From contig NZ_CP063812.1 in the NCBI RefSeq assembly GCF_015277855.1, positions 124,001 through 188,000 of the forward strand: 64,000 nucleotides of DNA. The letters run 5' to 3'. Below are positions 25,370 through 34,568 of the stretch, piece by piece (position 1 is the first letter of the stretch; every line of letters starts with the position of its first letter). The translations under genes were made by a program, and so were the position numbers. The DNA comes from Microbacterium cremeum (GTDB lineage: Bacteria > Actinomycetota > Actinomycetes > Actinomycetales > Microbacteriaceae). A model generated the notes under the pieces. The model searched no databases and had not been told where the DNA came from. It saw only the letters and a list, made by a program, of their open reading frames with translations.

Positions 25370-26439
25370 GCCCAGCCCCCCGCTCGACGGCGCGTGCGCA
25401 CCAGCAGCCACAGGAAGAACGGACCGCCCACGAGCGACGTGATCATGCCGATCGGCAGGTCGGCGAGCGGCACCGCGGTGCGGGCGACGAGGTCGGCGAC
25501 GGCGATCAGCAGCGCGCCGCCGAGCGCGCTCGAGAGGACGAGCGGGAGGTGGGCCGGCCCGGCCGCCATGCGCATGAGGTGGGGGACGACGAGTCCGACG
25601 AAGCCGATGATGCCGGCGAACGACACCGCCGCGCACACGAGCAGCGCGACCATCACGATCACCGTGACCCGCAGCAGCTCGACCCGCATGCCCAGGTGGC
25701 GTGCGGTGCGCTCGCCGAGGGCGAAGAGGTCGAGCCGCCGTGCGACCAGGAGCGATGCCGCGACCCCGGCCGCGACCAGCGGCGCGACCAGCGCGATGTT
25801 CTGCCACAGTGCGCCGTTGAGGCTGCCCAGCTGCCAGAACACGATCTGCTCGCGGGTCGAGGTCGTGCCGATGAAGGTGAGGTACGCCAGGCCCGCCCCG
25901 GCGATCGCGTTGACGGCGATGCCGGTGAGCAGCAGCGTCACGACCTCGGTGCGTCCGCCCGACCGGCTGACGAGGTACACCGAGAACACCGCCACGAGGC
26001 CGCCGGCGAACGCGAAGCCCGGCGTCGTCCAGAGGCCGAACGCGGTGAGGCCGAAGGTCAGGCTCGCGGCGGCGCCGAGCGCGGCGCCGGACGAGACGCC
26101 CACCACGGCGGCATCGGCGAGCGGATTGCCGAAGATCGCCTGCATCAGCACGCCCGACACCGCGAGCGCCGCACCGACCAGCAGCCCCAGCACGATGCGG
26201 GGAAGGCGGATGTCGAGGATCACGCCTGCGGCGGTCGCGGCATCCGGAGCCCATGCCGTCGGAAGGCCGAGGGCCTCGAGCAGCACGCCGATGACGTCGG
26301 TCGGCGACAGCGCGTACTGCCCGAGTCCGAGCGAGACGACCACGGTCGCCGCGAGCGCGATGAGGAGCGCGACGACGACCACCGCGAACCGCGATCCGCG
26401 GTTCCCGGCGGGGACTGCGGTGACGACCTCGCTCGTCAC
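25366..26439 (-). CDS. hmuU: Heme ABC transporter permease (FecCD/BtuC family)
   Basis: This 357-residue permease has about ten membrane helices. 'RLPRIVLGLLVGAALAVSGV' with 'MQAIFGNPLADAAVVGVSSG' is the FecCD signature, and 'GFVGLVVPHLMRMAAG' is the conserved coupling region. The GTG start overlaps the hmuT stop by 4 nt. Length normal. Confidence 0.93.
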   Translation of the reverse strand: MTSEVVTAVPAGNRGSRFAVVVVALLIALAATVVVSLGLGQYALSPTDVIGVLLEALGLPTAWAPDAATAAGVILDIRLPRIVLGLLVGAALAVSGVLMQAIFGNPLADAAVVGVSSGAALGAAASLTFGLTAFGLWTTPGFAFAGGLVAVFSVYLVSRSGGRTEVVTLLLTGIAVNAIAGAGLAYLTFIGTTSTREQIVFWQLGSLNGALWQNIALVAPLVAAGVAASLLVARRLDLFALGERTARHLGMRVELLRVTVIVMVALLVCAAVSFAGIIGFVGLVVPHLMRMAAGPAHLPLVLSSALGGALLIAVADLVARTAVPLADLPIGMITSLVGGPFFLWLLVRTRRRAGGWA

Positions 26440-27617
26440 GGCGCCGGGATGGCCGCGCGCGATGCGCCTGCCGCAGCCGACGCGTGGGGCGCCGGGGACG
26501 ATTCCGGCGCGTAGACCGCACGGGCGAGCGCCCGTATGACCTCGGCCGTGCGCGGCCCGAAGCTCAGGACCTCGGCGTCGGCCATGTCGACCACGCGCCG
26601 ATTCGCGCCCGCCGGGGTCTGCGCGAGCGCGGGGATGCGCTCGACGAGCCCGTCGACGCCGCCGACCGAGGCGAGTCCGTCGGTCATCATCACGAGCACA
26701 TCGGGCTGCGCCGCGACGAGCGCCTCGGCGCTCATCGGCTTCATCCCCTCCCAGCCGATCTCGCTCGCGACATCGACGCCGCCGACGGCGCCGATGAGCG
26801 AATCGGCCCCCGAGTCGCGGCCGAAGATGTAGTACACGTTCGCGCTGCCGCGGACGTAGAGGAAGAGCATGCGCGGGCGGTCGGATGCCGCGGACGGCGC
26901 CACCTCGCCCGCCTCGGCGATCGCGGCTTCGATGTCGGCGCGGAGGCGCTCGGCGAGCAGGTCTCCGCGCCCGGGCACGCCGAGCGCCGCGGCGATCTCG
27001 TCGACCAGGTCGCTCGTGGTGTCGATGCGGCGCTCGCCCGAGACGACCACGACCGCGATCCCCGCGTCGCGCAGCTGCTGCCGCACCTCCTTGGGGCCGA
27101 TCGTGGTGTCGGTGAGCATCACCGTCGGTGCGAGCTCGAGGATCGCCTCGGCGTTGAGTGTGTGCCCCGACCTGGTCACGACGGGAAGGTCGTCGGTGCC
27201 CTCGAACGAGGTGGACGAGTCGCGCCCCACGACGTTCTCGCCGAGGCCCAGGCCGAACACGGTCGCTGCGATCGTGCCCGAGATGTCGACGGGCAGGATG
27301 CGGCTGACATCGGTGACCTCGACGGCGCGGCCCTCGGCATCCGTCACCGTCACGGGCAGTTCCGGCGCGCTGTCGCCGCCGACGGGCGTGATCGCCCGCG
27401 ACGCGAGGCACGCCGTCGAGGGTCCGGTGGCGGTGCGAGGGTCGTCGGCGAGGTCGAGCTCGGCGAGCGGGGTCGAGGCGTCGGCGCACGGCGCATCGAC
27501 GGCGACGGATGCCTCGGCCGCCGCGCAGCCGGAGGCCGCGAGTGCGGCGCCCAGCGCGAGGGTGAGGGCCCCCAGCAGCCGGGCGAGACGGCGGCGGGGC
27601 GGTGGCGCGTGCAACAT
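26436..27617 (-). CDS. hmuT: Heme-binding substrate lipoprotein
   Basis: This 393-residue protein has a signal peptide with lipobox ASGC (Cys31) and one class III binding-protein unit: 'RILPVDISGTIAATVFGLGL' then ENVVGRD, 'LVDEIAAALGVPGRGDLLAE' and 'VLVMMTDGLASVGGVDGLVE'. It is long for HmuT because of an N-terminal insert of about 60 residues with two cysteines (about 44 and 70) and an Ala/Pro tail. It is first in hmuTUV and lies behind an iron box, so it should be derepressed when iron is scarce. Confidence 0.9.
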   Translation of the reverse strand: MLHAPPPRRRLARLLGALTLALGAALAASGCAAAEASVAVDAPCADASTPLAELDLADDPRTATGPSTACLASRAITPVGGDSAPELPVTVTDAEGRAVEVTDVSRILPVDISGTIAATVFGLGLGENVVGRDSSTSFEGTDDLPVVTRSGHTLNAEAILELAPTVMLTDTTIGPKEVRQQLRDAGIAVVVVSGERRIDTTSDLVDEIAAALGVPGRGDLLAERLRADIEAAIAEAGEVAPSAASDRPRMLFLYVRGSANVYYIFGRDSGADSLIGAVGGVDVASEIGWEGMKPMSAEALVAAQPDVLVMMTDGLASVGGVDGLVERIPALAQTPAGANRRVVDMADAEVLSFGPRTAEVIRALARAVYAPESSPAPHASAAAGASRAAIPAP

Positions 27618-27674
27618 GGGTGGGCCCTATTCGGAGCTTGACGGAGGCTGTGAGGGTGCCGTACGTTCGTGTCG

Positions 27675-27704
27675 ATATTAGGTCAGGCTTACCTAACTTT
27701 CCAA
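27675..27704 (-). promoter_or_regulatory. hmuTUV promoter with DtxR/IdeR-type iron box, shared with the divergent HtaA gene
   Basis: TTGGAA (27699-27704, minus), an 18-nt spacer and TAATAT (27675-27680) form the promoter. The box TTAGGTCAGGCTTACCTAA at 27678-27696 matches the iron-repressor consensus TTAGGTTAGGCTAACCTAA at 17 of 19 bases and fills the spacer. It also lies upstream of the plus-strand HtaA gene, so one site can control both. Confidence 0.88.
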
Positions 27705-27761
27705 TCCACCCGAACTGCACTGAAGCATCGGAACGCTTCGGCGTCCGGTGTCGGAGAACCC

Positions 27762-30700
27762 GTGAACACGCACCCGATCCTCGATCGCACGAGAGCGCTC
27801 CTCGCCGCGATCCTCGCCCTCGTCCTGGTCCTCGCGGGAGCAGTGACCGCCACCCCCGCCTTCGCGGCCGGCCCTGCGCTGTCGGCGCCGCATGCGCCGC
27901 GGGCCGGCGGCGCGGTCACGGTCACCGGCAGCGGCTTCTCGGGCACCTCGCCCGGCATCTACCTGGGCGTCGGGCCGGCGGGCCTCGCCGGCTTCTACCA
28001 GGGCTCGTCGCAGATCACCGACGTCGTGTGGATCGCGCCGGGCAACATCGACGAACCGTCGGATCAGGGTCGCACCGCGCCGATGACCGCGGACGGCGCG
28101 TTCACGGTGCAGGTGAGCGTGCCGGCACACTCCGACGGCGCGCAGTACGCGATCTACACCTCCAAAGCACACGGTCAGGGGTTCGCAGACCCGAGCCAGA
28201 ACACCGTCACCGCGCTCGAGTGGGAGCCCGCCCCCGCCGTGGCGACCACGACGAGGCTGACCGTCGACCCGGCCGGCTCGGCCGTGGCGGGCGCCGACTT
28301 CGAGCTCGGCGCGGTGGTCGAACCCGCGGCATCCGGAGTCGTCGCGTACTTCGACGGCACCACGCTGCTCGGACAGGCGCCGGCCGGCGCGCCGCTCACG
28401 GCCCGTATCGCGACAGCGGGAATCGCGCAGCTCACGGCCGTCTTCACGCCGGCTGATCCGGCGGCGTTCGCCGGATCGACCTCCGCGACGGTCGCGTACG
28501 AGATCACCGCACCGCTGCCCGAGCCCGAGCCCGCCGCGCCGAAACTCACGGTCTCGCAGACCGCGGGCCTCGACCCCGACGGCCAGATCCTCACGATCAC
28601 GGCCGAGGACTACGACGGCTCCGCCGCGTCGCGGTACACGCCGGGCAAGGCGGGCTTCTACATCCAGGTGGGCTGGCTGGCCCCGACATGGCGGCCTTCC
28701 GAGGGCGCCGCGTCGTCCGCCCGGACGAACGCGTTCAGCACCTGGGTCGCCGACGCCGTCAACACGTCCGCGCCGACGAAGTGGACCGAGAACGCCGACG
28801 GCACCGTCGACGCGACCTGGACGGTGGAAGTGAGCAAGGCGGCGCTCGACGCCAAGGAACTCCCCGAGGGCACGCTCGCCGTCTTCACGACCGGCGCCGG
28901 CGGAGTCGTGCAGGCCGCGGCCGAGCACGCCGTCCCCATCGCCTTCGCCGCGCCCGCGCCGACCCTCGACGTGGTCGTGACGGATGCCGCGGCATCCGCC
29001 GGCGCAACGCTCGAGGTCACGGGCACCGGCTTCGGCGATGCGACCGGCGCATACGCGGCGGTGATCGAGAAGGGCACCGAGTCCGCGGTCACCTCAGGAG
29101 GCGGATACGTCGTGTTCGCGTACTGGGCCGGCGCGATCGTCGACGGCGCGCTCGAGCGGACGCTCGTCGCCCCCACCGCGAAGCTCGACCGCACGAAGCA
29201 GTACGAGGTGATCGCATGGCGGATGCACACCACTCCGGTCGCCGGCACGATCTACGCGCGTGCCGACGTGCCGTTCACGTCCCACCACTGGAACACGCTC
29301 TTCCCGCAGACGGTGCCGAACGAGCCGAACCTGCCGAGCGCGCCGGCCCCGCCGCCGGCGCCCCAGGGGACAGGCTCGTTGAGGTGGGCGATCTCGACCA
29401 GCTTCTCGAACTACATCACGCAAGGCGCGGCGCACGGCAGCATCGCGGTGACCGACGGCGCGACGCGCGCGGGAGGCGTCTTCCAGTTCGGCCAGGCCGC
29501 GGGCAGCACCTACGACGCCACCGGCGGCACGGGTAACGTCGCGTACACCGGCGCGGTGCGCTTCACCGGGCACGGCGGCGCCCTCGACGTCACCATCGCC
29601 GACCCGGAGGTGCGGATCGCGTCATCCGGCTCGGCGACGCTCTTCGTCACGAGCGGTGGATCGCAGGTCGCCTTCGCGACGCTCGACCTCGCCGCCGCCG
29701 CGCGTATCGCGACGGGCGGGACCGTGACGTACTCGAAGGTGCCCGCTGCGCTCACCGCGGCGGGACGCACCCAGGTGTTCCAGGGCTTCACGACGCCGCT
29801 CGACCCGGTGACCTTCACCATCGGCGTCCCCGCGCCGGCGCCTGCGGGAGCGACCGGGACCGTGGCCTCGGCACCGCCCCAGGCGCCCGCGCGCACCATC
29901 CCGGCGACACCGCCCACGGCGACCGGCATCGAACTCGACGACGTGACGCTCGCCGCCCTCGAAGCCGGCGAGCCCGTCACCGTGAGGGCCTCCGGCTTCG
30001 CGCCGCACGAAGACGCGATCCAGGTCGTCGTGTACTCGTCACCCACCCTGCTCGGCGAGGTCAGCGCGGACGCCTCCGGCACCGCCACCTGGTCGGGGAC
30101 GCTCCCGGCCACCCTCGCCGACGGCGAGCACACGCTGACCTTCCAGGGGTCGGTGGACCGCGGCATCCGGTTCACCCTCGCGCGCTCCACGGCTGCCGCA
30201 GGGTGCGTCGTCGACTCCGCGAGTCTGCGCTGGGGCTTCAAGGAGAGCTTCCGCACGTACCTCGAAGGCATCGCGGCCGGCGAGTGGGAGCTGACCGATG
30301 TCGCGTACGAGTACCCGGACTTCGCCTGGGGCGGCGGCCTCGGAACCGTGGACACCGCCACCCGCACCGGCCTCGTCGCCTACGGCGGCGGCATCCGCTT
30401 CACCGGCCACGGCGGCGCGCTCGACACGACCCTGTCGAACGCGCGCATCGAGCTCGCCCGCAACACCGGCTACGTCGTGGTCGACGTGACCGGCACGACG
30501 CAGTCCGGCGAGCCCGTGACCGCCGCCGGCGTGCGTTTCGCCGAGTTCGCGATGCCCGACCTCGAGGTGACCGACGACGGCCTCGTGCTCGACGCTCTGC
30601 CCGCGACCCTCACCGACGCGGGGGCGGCCGCGTTCGGCACGTACGCCGCGGGCGAATCCCTCGATCCGGTGTCGGCGGTGCTCCCGATCGCGACGGAGTG

Positions 30701-30905
30701 CGCTGTCGAACCGGCCGCGGGCGACGCCGAGGCGCCGGTCGCCGAAGCAGCGGAGACGGATGCCGCCACCGCAGAGCCGACGGCGCCGGTGTGGCCGTGG
30801 GCGATCGGCGGGATCGCCCTGGCTCTGGGGATCGGCGCCGTCGTGTGGATCGTGGCCTCACGCCGCCGTGCGACGGCCGGTGGCGGGGGTCCGGACGCCG
30901 ACTGA
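27762..30905 (+). CDS. Surface heme-binding protein with two HtaA domains
   Basis: This 1047-residue exported protein has a signal peptide (about 8-35, cleavage near TPAFA), a run of immunoglobulin-like segments (about 36-520, with repeated 'VTGSGFSG' and 'VTGTGFGD' turns), then two HtaA domains at about 535-690 and 815-985. Each begins SLRW and contains IRFTGHGGALDTTL or VRFTGHGGALDVTI. A membrane helix (about 1007-1030) and basic tail follow, with no sorting motif. HtaA of Corynebacterium takes heme from hemoproteins and hands it to HmuT. GTG at 27762 has a GGAG site, and the iron box lies 66 nt upstream. Confidence 0.9.
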   Translation: MNTHPILDRTRALLAAILALVLVLAGAVTATPAFAAGPALSAPHAPRAGGAVTVTGSGFSGTSPGIYLGVGPAGLAGFYQGSSQITDVVWIAPGNIDEPSDQGRTAPMTADGAFTVQVSVPAHSDGAQYAIYTSKAHGQGFADPSQNTVTALEWEPAPAVATTTRLTVDPAGSAVAGADFELGAVVEPAASGVVAYFDGTTLLGQAPAGAPLTARIATAGIAQLTAVFTPADPAAFAGSTSATVAYEITAPLPEPEPAAPKLTVSQTAGLDPDGQILTITAEDYDGSAASRYTPGKAGFYIQVGWLAPTWRPSEGAASSARTNAFSTWVADAVNTSAPTKWTENADGTVDATWTVEVSKAALDAKELPEGTLAVFTTGAGGVVQAAAEHAVPIAFAAPAPTLDVVVTDAAASAGATLEVTGTGFGDATGAYAAVIEKGTESAVTSGGGYVVFAYWAGAIVDGALERTLVAPTAKLDRTKQYEVIAWRMHTTPVAGTIYARADVPFTSHHWNTLFPQTVPNEPNLPSAPAPPPAPQGTGSLRWAISTSFSNYITQGAAHGSIAVTDGATRAGGVFQFGQAAGSTYDATGGTGNVAYTGAVRFTGHGGALDVTIADPEVRIASSGSATLFVTSGGSQVAFATLDLAAAARIATGGTVTYSKVPAALTAAGRTQVFQGFTTPLDPVTFTIGVPAPAPAGATGTVASAPPQAPARTIPATPPTATGIELDDVTLAALEAGEPVTVRASGFAPHEDAIQVVVYSSPTLLGEVSADASGTATWSGTLPATLADGEHTLTFQGSVDRGIRFTLARSTAAAGCVVDSASLRWGFKESFRTYLEGIAAGEWELTDVAYEYPDFAWGGGLGTVDTATRTGLVAYGGGIRFTGHGGALDTTLSNARIELARNTGYVVVDVTGTTQSGEPVTAAGVRFAEFAMPDLEVTDDGLVLDALPATLTDAGAAAFGTYAAGESLDPVSAVLPIATECAVEPAAGDAEAPVAEAAETDAATAEPTAPVWPWAIGGIALALGIGAVVWIVASRRRATAGGGGPDAD

Positions 30906-30912
30906 GGCGTCG

Positions 30913-30948
30913 GCGGCGCCCGCCCCCCGGCTTCGGGGCGGGCGCCGC
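30913..30948 (+). terminator. Terminator hairpin of the HtaA gene
   Basis: A perfect 14-bp GC stem (30913-30926 with 30935-30948) with an 8-nt loop begins 8 nt past the stop codon. No T run. Confidence 0.75.
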
Positions 30949-30992
30949 GCACCCGCGGTTCCGCATCTGCTCTCGAGTGCGACAATGGACCC

Positions 30993-31505
30993 ATGCCCGA
31001 GCACAGCCAGGACCACATCGAGACGGCGCGCGTGCGGCGGGCGCCGAAGATCTCGGTGTTCCTCCTCGCAGGCGCCGCGCTCGGCGTGCTGGTGGCGATG
31101 ATCCTCACGTTCGCGTTCAACGGCAGCGCCGAGGCCAGCCCCAACACCGGCGTCGAGTACTCGCAGGGTCAGGTGTTCGGGTTCCTCGTGCTCGTCTGCG
31201 CGCCGATCGGCATCGCGCTCGCGGGCGTCCTGGCCCTCATCCTCGACCGCCGCTCGCACCGCCGCACGCACGACATCGCGGTCGACCATGCCTCGGTGCA
31301 CGTCGACCCCGAGCCCGGCGAACGGCCACGGCTCGGGCCACTGACCCCGGCATCCGTCGTCGCGCTCGTCGCTCCCGCGGGCGCCGGCCCTCAGGCCAGC
31401 TCGGCGATGATCGGATGGATCGCCGCGTCGAAGGCCACGACATCCCCCCGAAGTCCGTCGGTGACGGCGATGGTGAGCGAGCCGATCCACCAGACGCCGC
31501 GCTGA
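30993..31505 (+). CDS. Two-helix membrane protein of unknown function, 3' end overlapping the convergent gene
   Basis: This 170-residue protein has membrane helices at about 21-43 and 60-84, then 'LDRRSHRRTHDIAVDH' and a low-complexity C-terminus. The last 38 codons (from about 31391) run antisense to the end of the convergent gene and have no family look, so the functional part is probably residues 1-130. A -10-like GACAAT (30981-30986) is 6 nt before the ATG. Similar proteins are often labelled potassium transporter Trk without good reason. Confidence 0.6.
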   Translation: MPEHSQDHIETARVRRAPKISVFLLAGAALGVLVAMILTFAFNGSAEASPNTGVEYSQGQVFGFLVLVCAPIGIALAGVLALILDRRSHRRTHDIAVDHASVHVDPEPGERPRLGPLTPASVVALVAPAGAGPQASSAMIGWIAASKATTSPRSPSVTAMVSEPIHQTPR

Positions 31506-32002
31506 GTCAGCGGCAGCACCTGCACGTTCAGCTCGAACGAATGCGCGCGTCTGCCGACCTGCCGTTCGTATTCCGCGATCGCGCTCGCGTACGCGCGGTA
31601 CGCCGTGCCGGTGCCGTGCGACGCGTCGCGGCGGTAGCGGGCGTTCGCGGACTGCGAGAACGCGAGGGCCTCGGCGGCGTGCGGGATCACCGCCGCCCGC
31701 AGCTCGTCGGCGCCCTCCGACGGCAGAGCGAGCAGCGTCTCGAAGCCGTCGACGAGATCGAGCGGAACCGGAGACGGGTGCGCCTGCGGCTCGACCGTCA
31801 TCGCCCAGTACTCTCGCCACTGCCGCTCGAGCAGCGCCTGCGCCTCTTCGCCGCGGTCGTTCGCGCGCGGTGGGATGCCGCGCAGATGCGGCAGCTCTTC
31901 GGGTGAACGGATGCCGAGCACCTGGCGCAGATAGAGGGCAAGGAGCACCGGCTGACCGGCGTCTTCGCGGATCAGCCACTCCGGAGCGGCGGCGCTGCCC
32001 AT
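31391..32002 (-). CDS. Conserved protein of unknown function
   Basis: I do not recognise this 203-residue soluble protein. It is helical at the start ('PEWLIREDAGQPVLLALYLR', then an arginine-rich region RGIPPRAND) and beta-rich at the end ('HSFELNVQVLPLTQRGVWWI' then GSLTIAVTDGLRGD). A -10-like TAGAAT (32009-32014) 6 nt before the ATG indicates its own leaderless transcript. It overlaps the convergent gene by 115 nt. Some database labels (zinc-binding alcohol dehydrogenase) have no support in the sequence. Confidence 0.65.
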   Translation of the reverse strand: MGSAAAPEWLIREDAGQPVLLALYLRQVLGIRSPEELPHLRGIPPRANDRGEEAQALLERQWREYWAMTVEPQAHPSPVPLDLVDGFETLLALPSEGADELRAAVIPHAAEALAFSQSANARYRRDASHGTGTAYRAYASAIAEYERQVGRRAHSFELNVQVLPLTQRGVWWIGSLTIAVTDGLRGDVVAFDAAIHPIIAELA

Positions 32003-32056
32003 GCCGCCATTCTAGGTCCGGAGGCCTGACCCGGTCTCGGAGTCCCGACCGCCGCC

Positions 32057-34480
32057 TCACGCGTCCTGCACGCGGTGCGCTTCGCGGGGCAGCGCCACCG
32101 TCACCGCGACCTCGCGGAGGTCGATCTCGCACTCGCCGTGAGGCGTCCTCACGCGATGGCGGCCCAGGGCGTCGGGTGAGAGAGCGCGAAAGCCGGCGCT
32201 TCGGACCTCCGGCGTGGCACCGGAGAAGCGCCATTCCAGGTCGACCTCGATGCCCGGGCGCGCGACGACGCCGCGGAGCCGCGCGTCGCCGAAGCTGCGG
32301 GGCACGGCCGGGAGGAGGTCGAGGAATCCGTCGTGCGACTGCACGACGCACTCGATGACCGCGGCGACCCATCCCAGGTTCCCGTCGATCTGAAATGGAG
32401 GATGGGCGCAGAGGAGGTTCGGGTAGAGCCCCCCGCCACTCCAGTGACCGCGCCCGCCGGTGACGGGACGGAACATCAGCCGTGCGAGTCGCTCCACCGC
32501 GTCCGGCTCCCGCAGCCGGGCGCGAAGCGCCATCTTCCACACGAGCGACCAGCCCGTCCCGTCGTCACCACGGCTGTCGAGCAGCCTGCGCGCCGGCTCG
32601 ATGAGGTGCGCGGGGATCGGGCGACTGCCCGGGTAGAGGAACACGAGTGGTGAGAGATGTCGATGGTGCCGATCCGCCTGCGGGTGGTCGCCCCGCCACT
32701 CCGTGATGGCTCCGTCGGCGCCGATCGGGATGCCGGGAAGCTCCTCGAGCACCTGCCGCGCGGTCACGACGACGGGGTCGTCGGCCTCGCCCGCGACCTC
32801 GGCCGCCGCGCACAGGTCGCGCAGGTGATCGCCGATCAGCACGAGGTCCATGGTCGATGTCGACGCCACGGACGCGATGTCGCCGTCCGGTGCGACGAAC
32901 TCGTTCTCGGGCGACGTCGACGGTGCCGTGCCCCACAGGCCGTCTTCCCCGCGCTGCAGCCAGCTCAGCGCGAACTCGGCCGAGGACCGCAGAAGCGGGA
33001 AGAGCTCGGTCAGCGTGCGGCGTCTCGCCCCGAATTCCGCCCGGTCCACGAGCTGTCGAACGAGCCAGAGGCCGCCCAGCGGCCAGAAGGCGCTCTTGGC
33101 GTCGTGGGTTCCCCCTCCGACCGACTGCGTGTAGCCCCACGCGTCGGTGTTGTGGTGGGCGACCCACCCCGGCGCTCCGTACACGCGAGCGGCGGTCTCG
33201 CGACCCTTCTCGGCCAGATGCGCGATCAGGTCGGCGTACGGGCGGCCGGTCTCGGCCAGGTTGGCGACGTCGACGGGCCAGTAGTTCATCTGGAGGTTGA
33301 TGTTCGTCGTGTAGTTGGAGCTCCACGGCGGGCGTGTCTCGGCGTTCCAGATCCCCTGCAGCGTCGCCGGGAGCGAGCCGCGTGACGAGCTGATCAGCAG
33401 GTACCTGCCGTAGTTGAAGAGCAGTGCACTCAGCGCCGGGTCCCGCTCCGGATGGATGCCGTCCTCCTCGGCGATCGACGTCAGTCGTCGCGCGGTGTCG
33501 TCGTCTCCGGGCGCGTCGGCGGACTCCATCGACGCGCGATCGTAGAGCGCCGCGTGGTCGCGGAGGTGGCGTTCCCTCACGGAGCCGATGCCCGTGGCGA
33601 GCGCTTCGCGCACGCGACGGCGCGCATCCTCCCCTGCGCTGAGCGCGTCCCCTGCGGGCATCCGCCCCAGCCCGGTGAACGTCGTGGCGGTCGCGAGCAC
33701 GACGACGACGTCGCGGGTCCGTTCCACGGCGAGCCGGCCGCCGGCATGGGTCGGGTGCCCTCCGTCGGCGGCGACACCGACGACCGCCGCACCCCTGAGT
33801 GCCGCCGCGGGGTCGTCGGAGTACACCACGGGATCGGCGGCGGCCTCGTGCGGCGGCGCGACGTCGCGGGGCAGGAGCACGTGCACGCTCGACTCCGCGG
33901 CGCCGTCGACGAGCACCTCTCTTCCGAGTTCGCGCAGCGGAGTGGCGAGGTCGATCGAGACGTCCACATGCGTCGATGCGGTGACGCGGTGGACGAGCAC
34001 GCCGTGCGCGGCACTCACCCAGGTCTCGTGGGCGATGTGGACCTCCCCCACCCGACCGCTCGCCGTGTGCGTGGCGGTGCGAAGATCCAGCCGGCGGCGG
34101 TACCCCGTCGCGGAGGTGCCGTCGTGGGTGGTCACGCGCACGACGAGATCGACGAACGGCTGGTACGCCTGGCTGTGCCGGTGCTGGAGGCGCTTCACGG
34201 CGGTCTCGGCATCCGTGTACCGCCCCTCTGCCACCGCACGGCGGGACTCGTCGAGCGTGCGACGCGCCTCGCCGGCGCTGATCCGCGGCTCGTCGTACTC
34301 CGACGCCGGGCTTCCCGACCACGCCGTCTCGTCGTTGATCTGCAGGCGGGCAGCCGTGAGGTCTCCGAAGCACATCGCCCCCAGGCTGCCGTTGCCCAGG
34401 GGCAGGGCTTCGTTCCACTCCGAAGCGGGGGAGTCGTAGCGGAGTTCGTGGACGGATGCCGCGCTCAGCGGATCGGACAT
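32057..34480 (-). CDS. Glycoside hydrolase family 95 alpha-L-fucosidase
   Basis: This 807-residue inverting alpha-1,2-L-fucosidase-like enzyme (the family also has L-galactosidases) has an N-terminal beta domain (about 1-270: 'WNEALPLGNGSLGAMCFGDL', 'LQINDETAWSGSP'), then an (alpha/alpha)6 barrel. Catalytic positions of the family are recognisable: Asn in NYTTNINLQMNYW (about 386-398), Glu in GAITEW (about 593) and Asp in FQIDGNLG (about 698). There is no signal peptide, so it probably acts on imported oligosaccharides. The ATG at 34480 has AAGGAG. It is divergent from the ABC operon across one operator. Confidence 0.92.
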   Translation of the reverse strand: MSDPLSAASVHELRYDSPASEWNEALPLGNGSLGAMCFGDLTAARLQINDETAWSGSPASEYDEPRISAGEARRTLDESRRAVAEGRYTDAETAVKRLQHRHSQAYQPFVDLVVRVTTHDGTSATGYRRRLDLRTATHTASGRVGEVHIAHETWVSAAHGVLVHRVTASTHVDVSIDLATPLRELGREVLVDGAAESSVHVLLPRDVAPPHEAAADPVVYSDDPAAALRGAAVVGVAADGGHPTHAGGRLAVERTRDVVVVLATATTFTGLGRMPAGDALSAGEDARRRVREALATGIGSVRERHLRDHAALYDRASMESADAPGDDDTARRLTSIAEEDGIHPERDPALSALLFNYGRYLLISSSRGSLPATLQGIWNAETRPPWSSNYTTNINLQMNYWPVDVANLAETGRPYADLIAHLAEKGRETAARVYGAPGWVAHHNTDAWGYTQSVGGGTHDAKSAFWPLGGLWLVRQLVDRAEFGARRRTLTELFPLLRSSAEFALSWLQRGEDGLWGTAPSTSPENEFVAPDGDIASVASTSTMDLVLIGDHLRDLCAAAEVAGEADDPVVVTARQVLEELPGIPIGADGAITEWRGDHPQADRHHRHLSPLVFLYPGSRPIPAHLIEPARRLLDSRGDDGTGWSLVWKMALRARLREPDAVERLARLMFRPVTGGRGHWSGGGLYPNLLCAHPPFQIDGNLGWVAAVIECVVQSHDGFLDLLPAVPRSFGDARLRGVVARPGIEVDLEWRFSGATPEVRSAGFRALSPDALGRHRVRTPHGECEIDLREVAVTVALPREAHRVQDA

Positions 34481-34497
34481 GGAGCTCCTTCGATCGG

Positions 34498-34527
34498 TCG
34501 ACAAACGATTATCGATTAGTGTATGTT
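34498..34527 (+). promoter_or_regulatory. Promoter and GntR-type operator A of the fucoside transporter operon
   Basis: TCGACA (34498-34503), an 18-nt spacer and TATGTT (34522-34527). The operator CGATTATCG (34506-34514) with TCGATTA (34512-34518) fills the spacer. The same core is found at 43012 and 48085. It also lies upstream of the divergent fucosidase gene. Confidence 0.75.
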
Positions 34528-34568
34528 GAACCTGGCTCGCCCGATGCCGTGCACTCACGAGAGGATCG

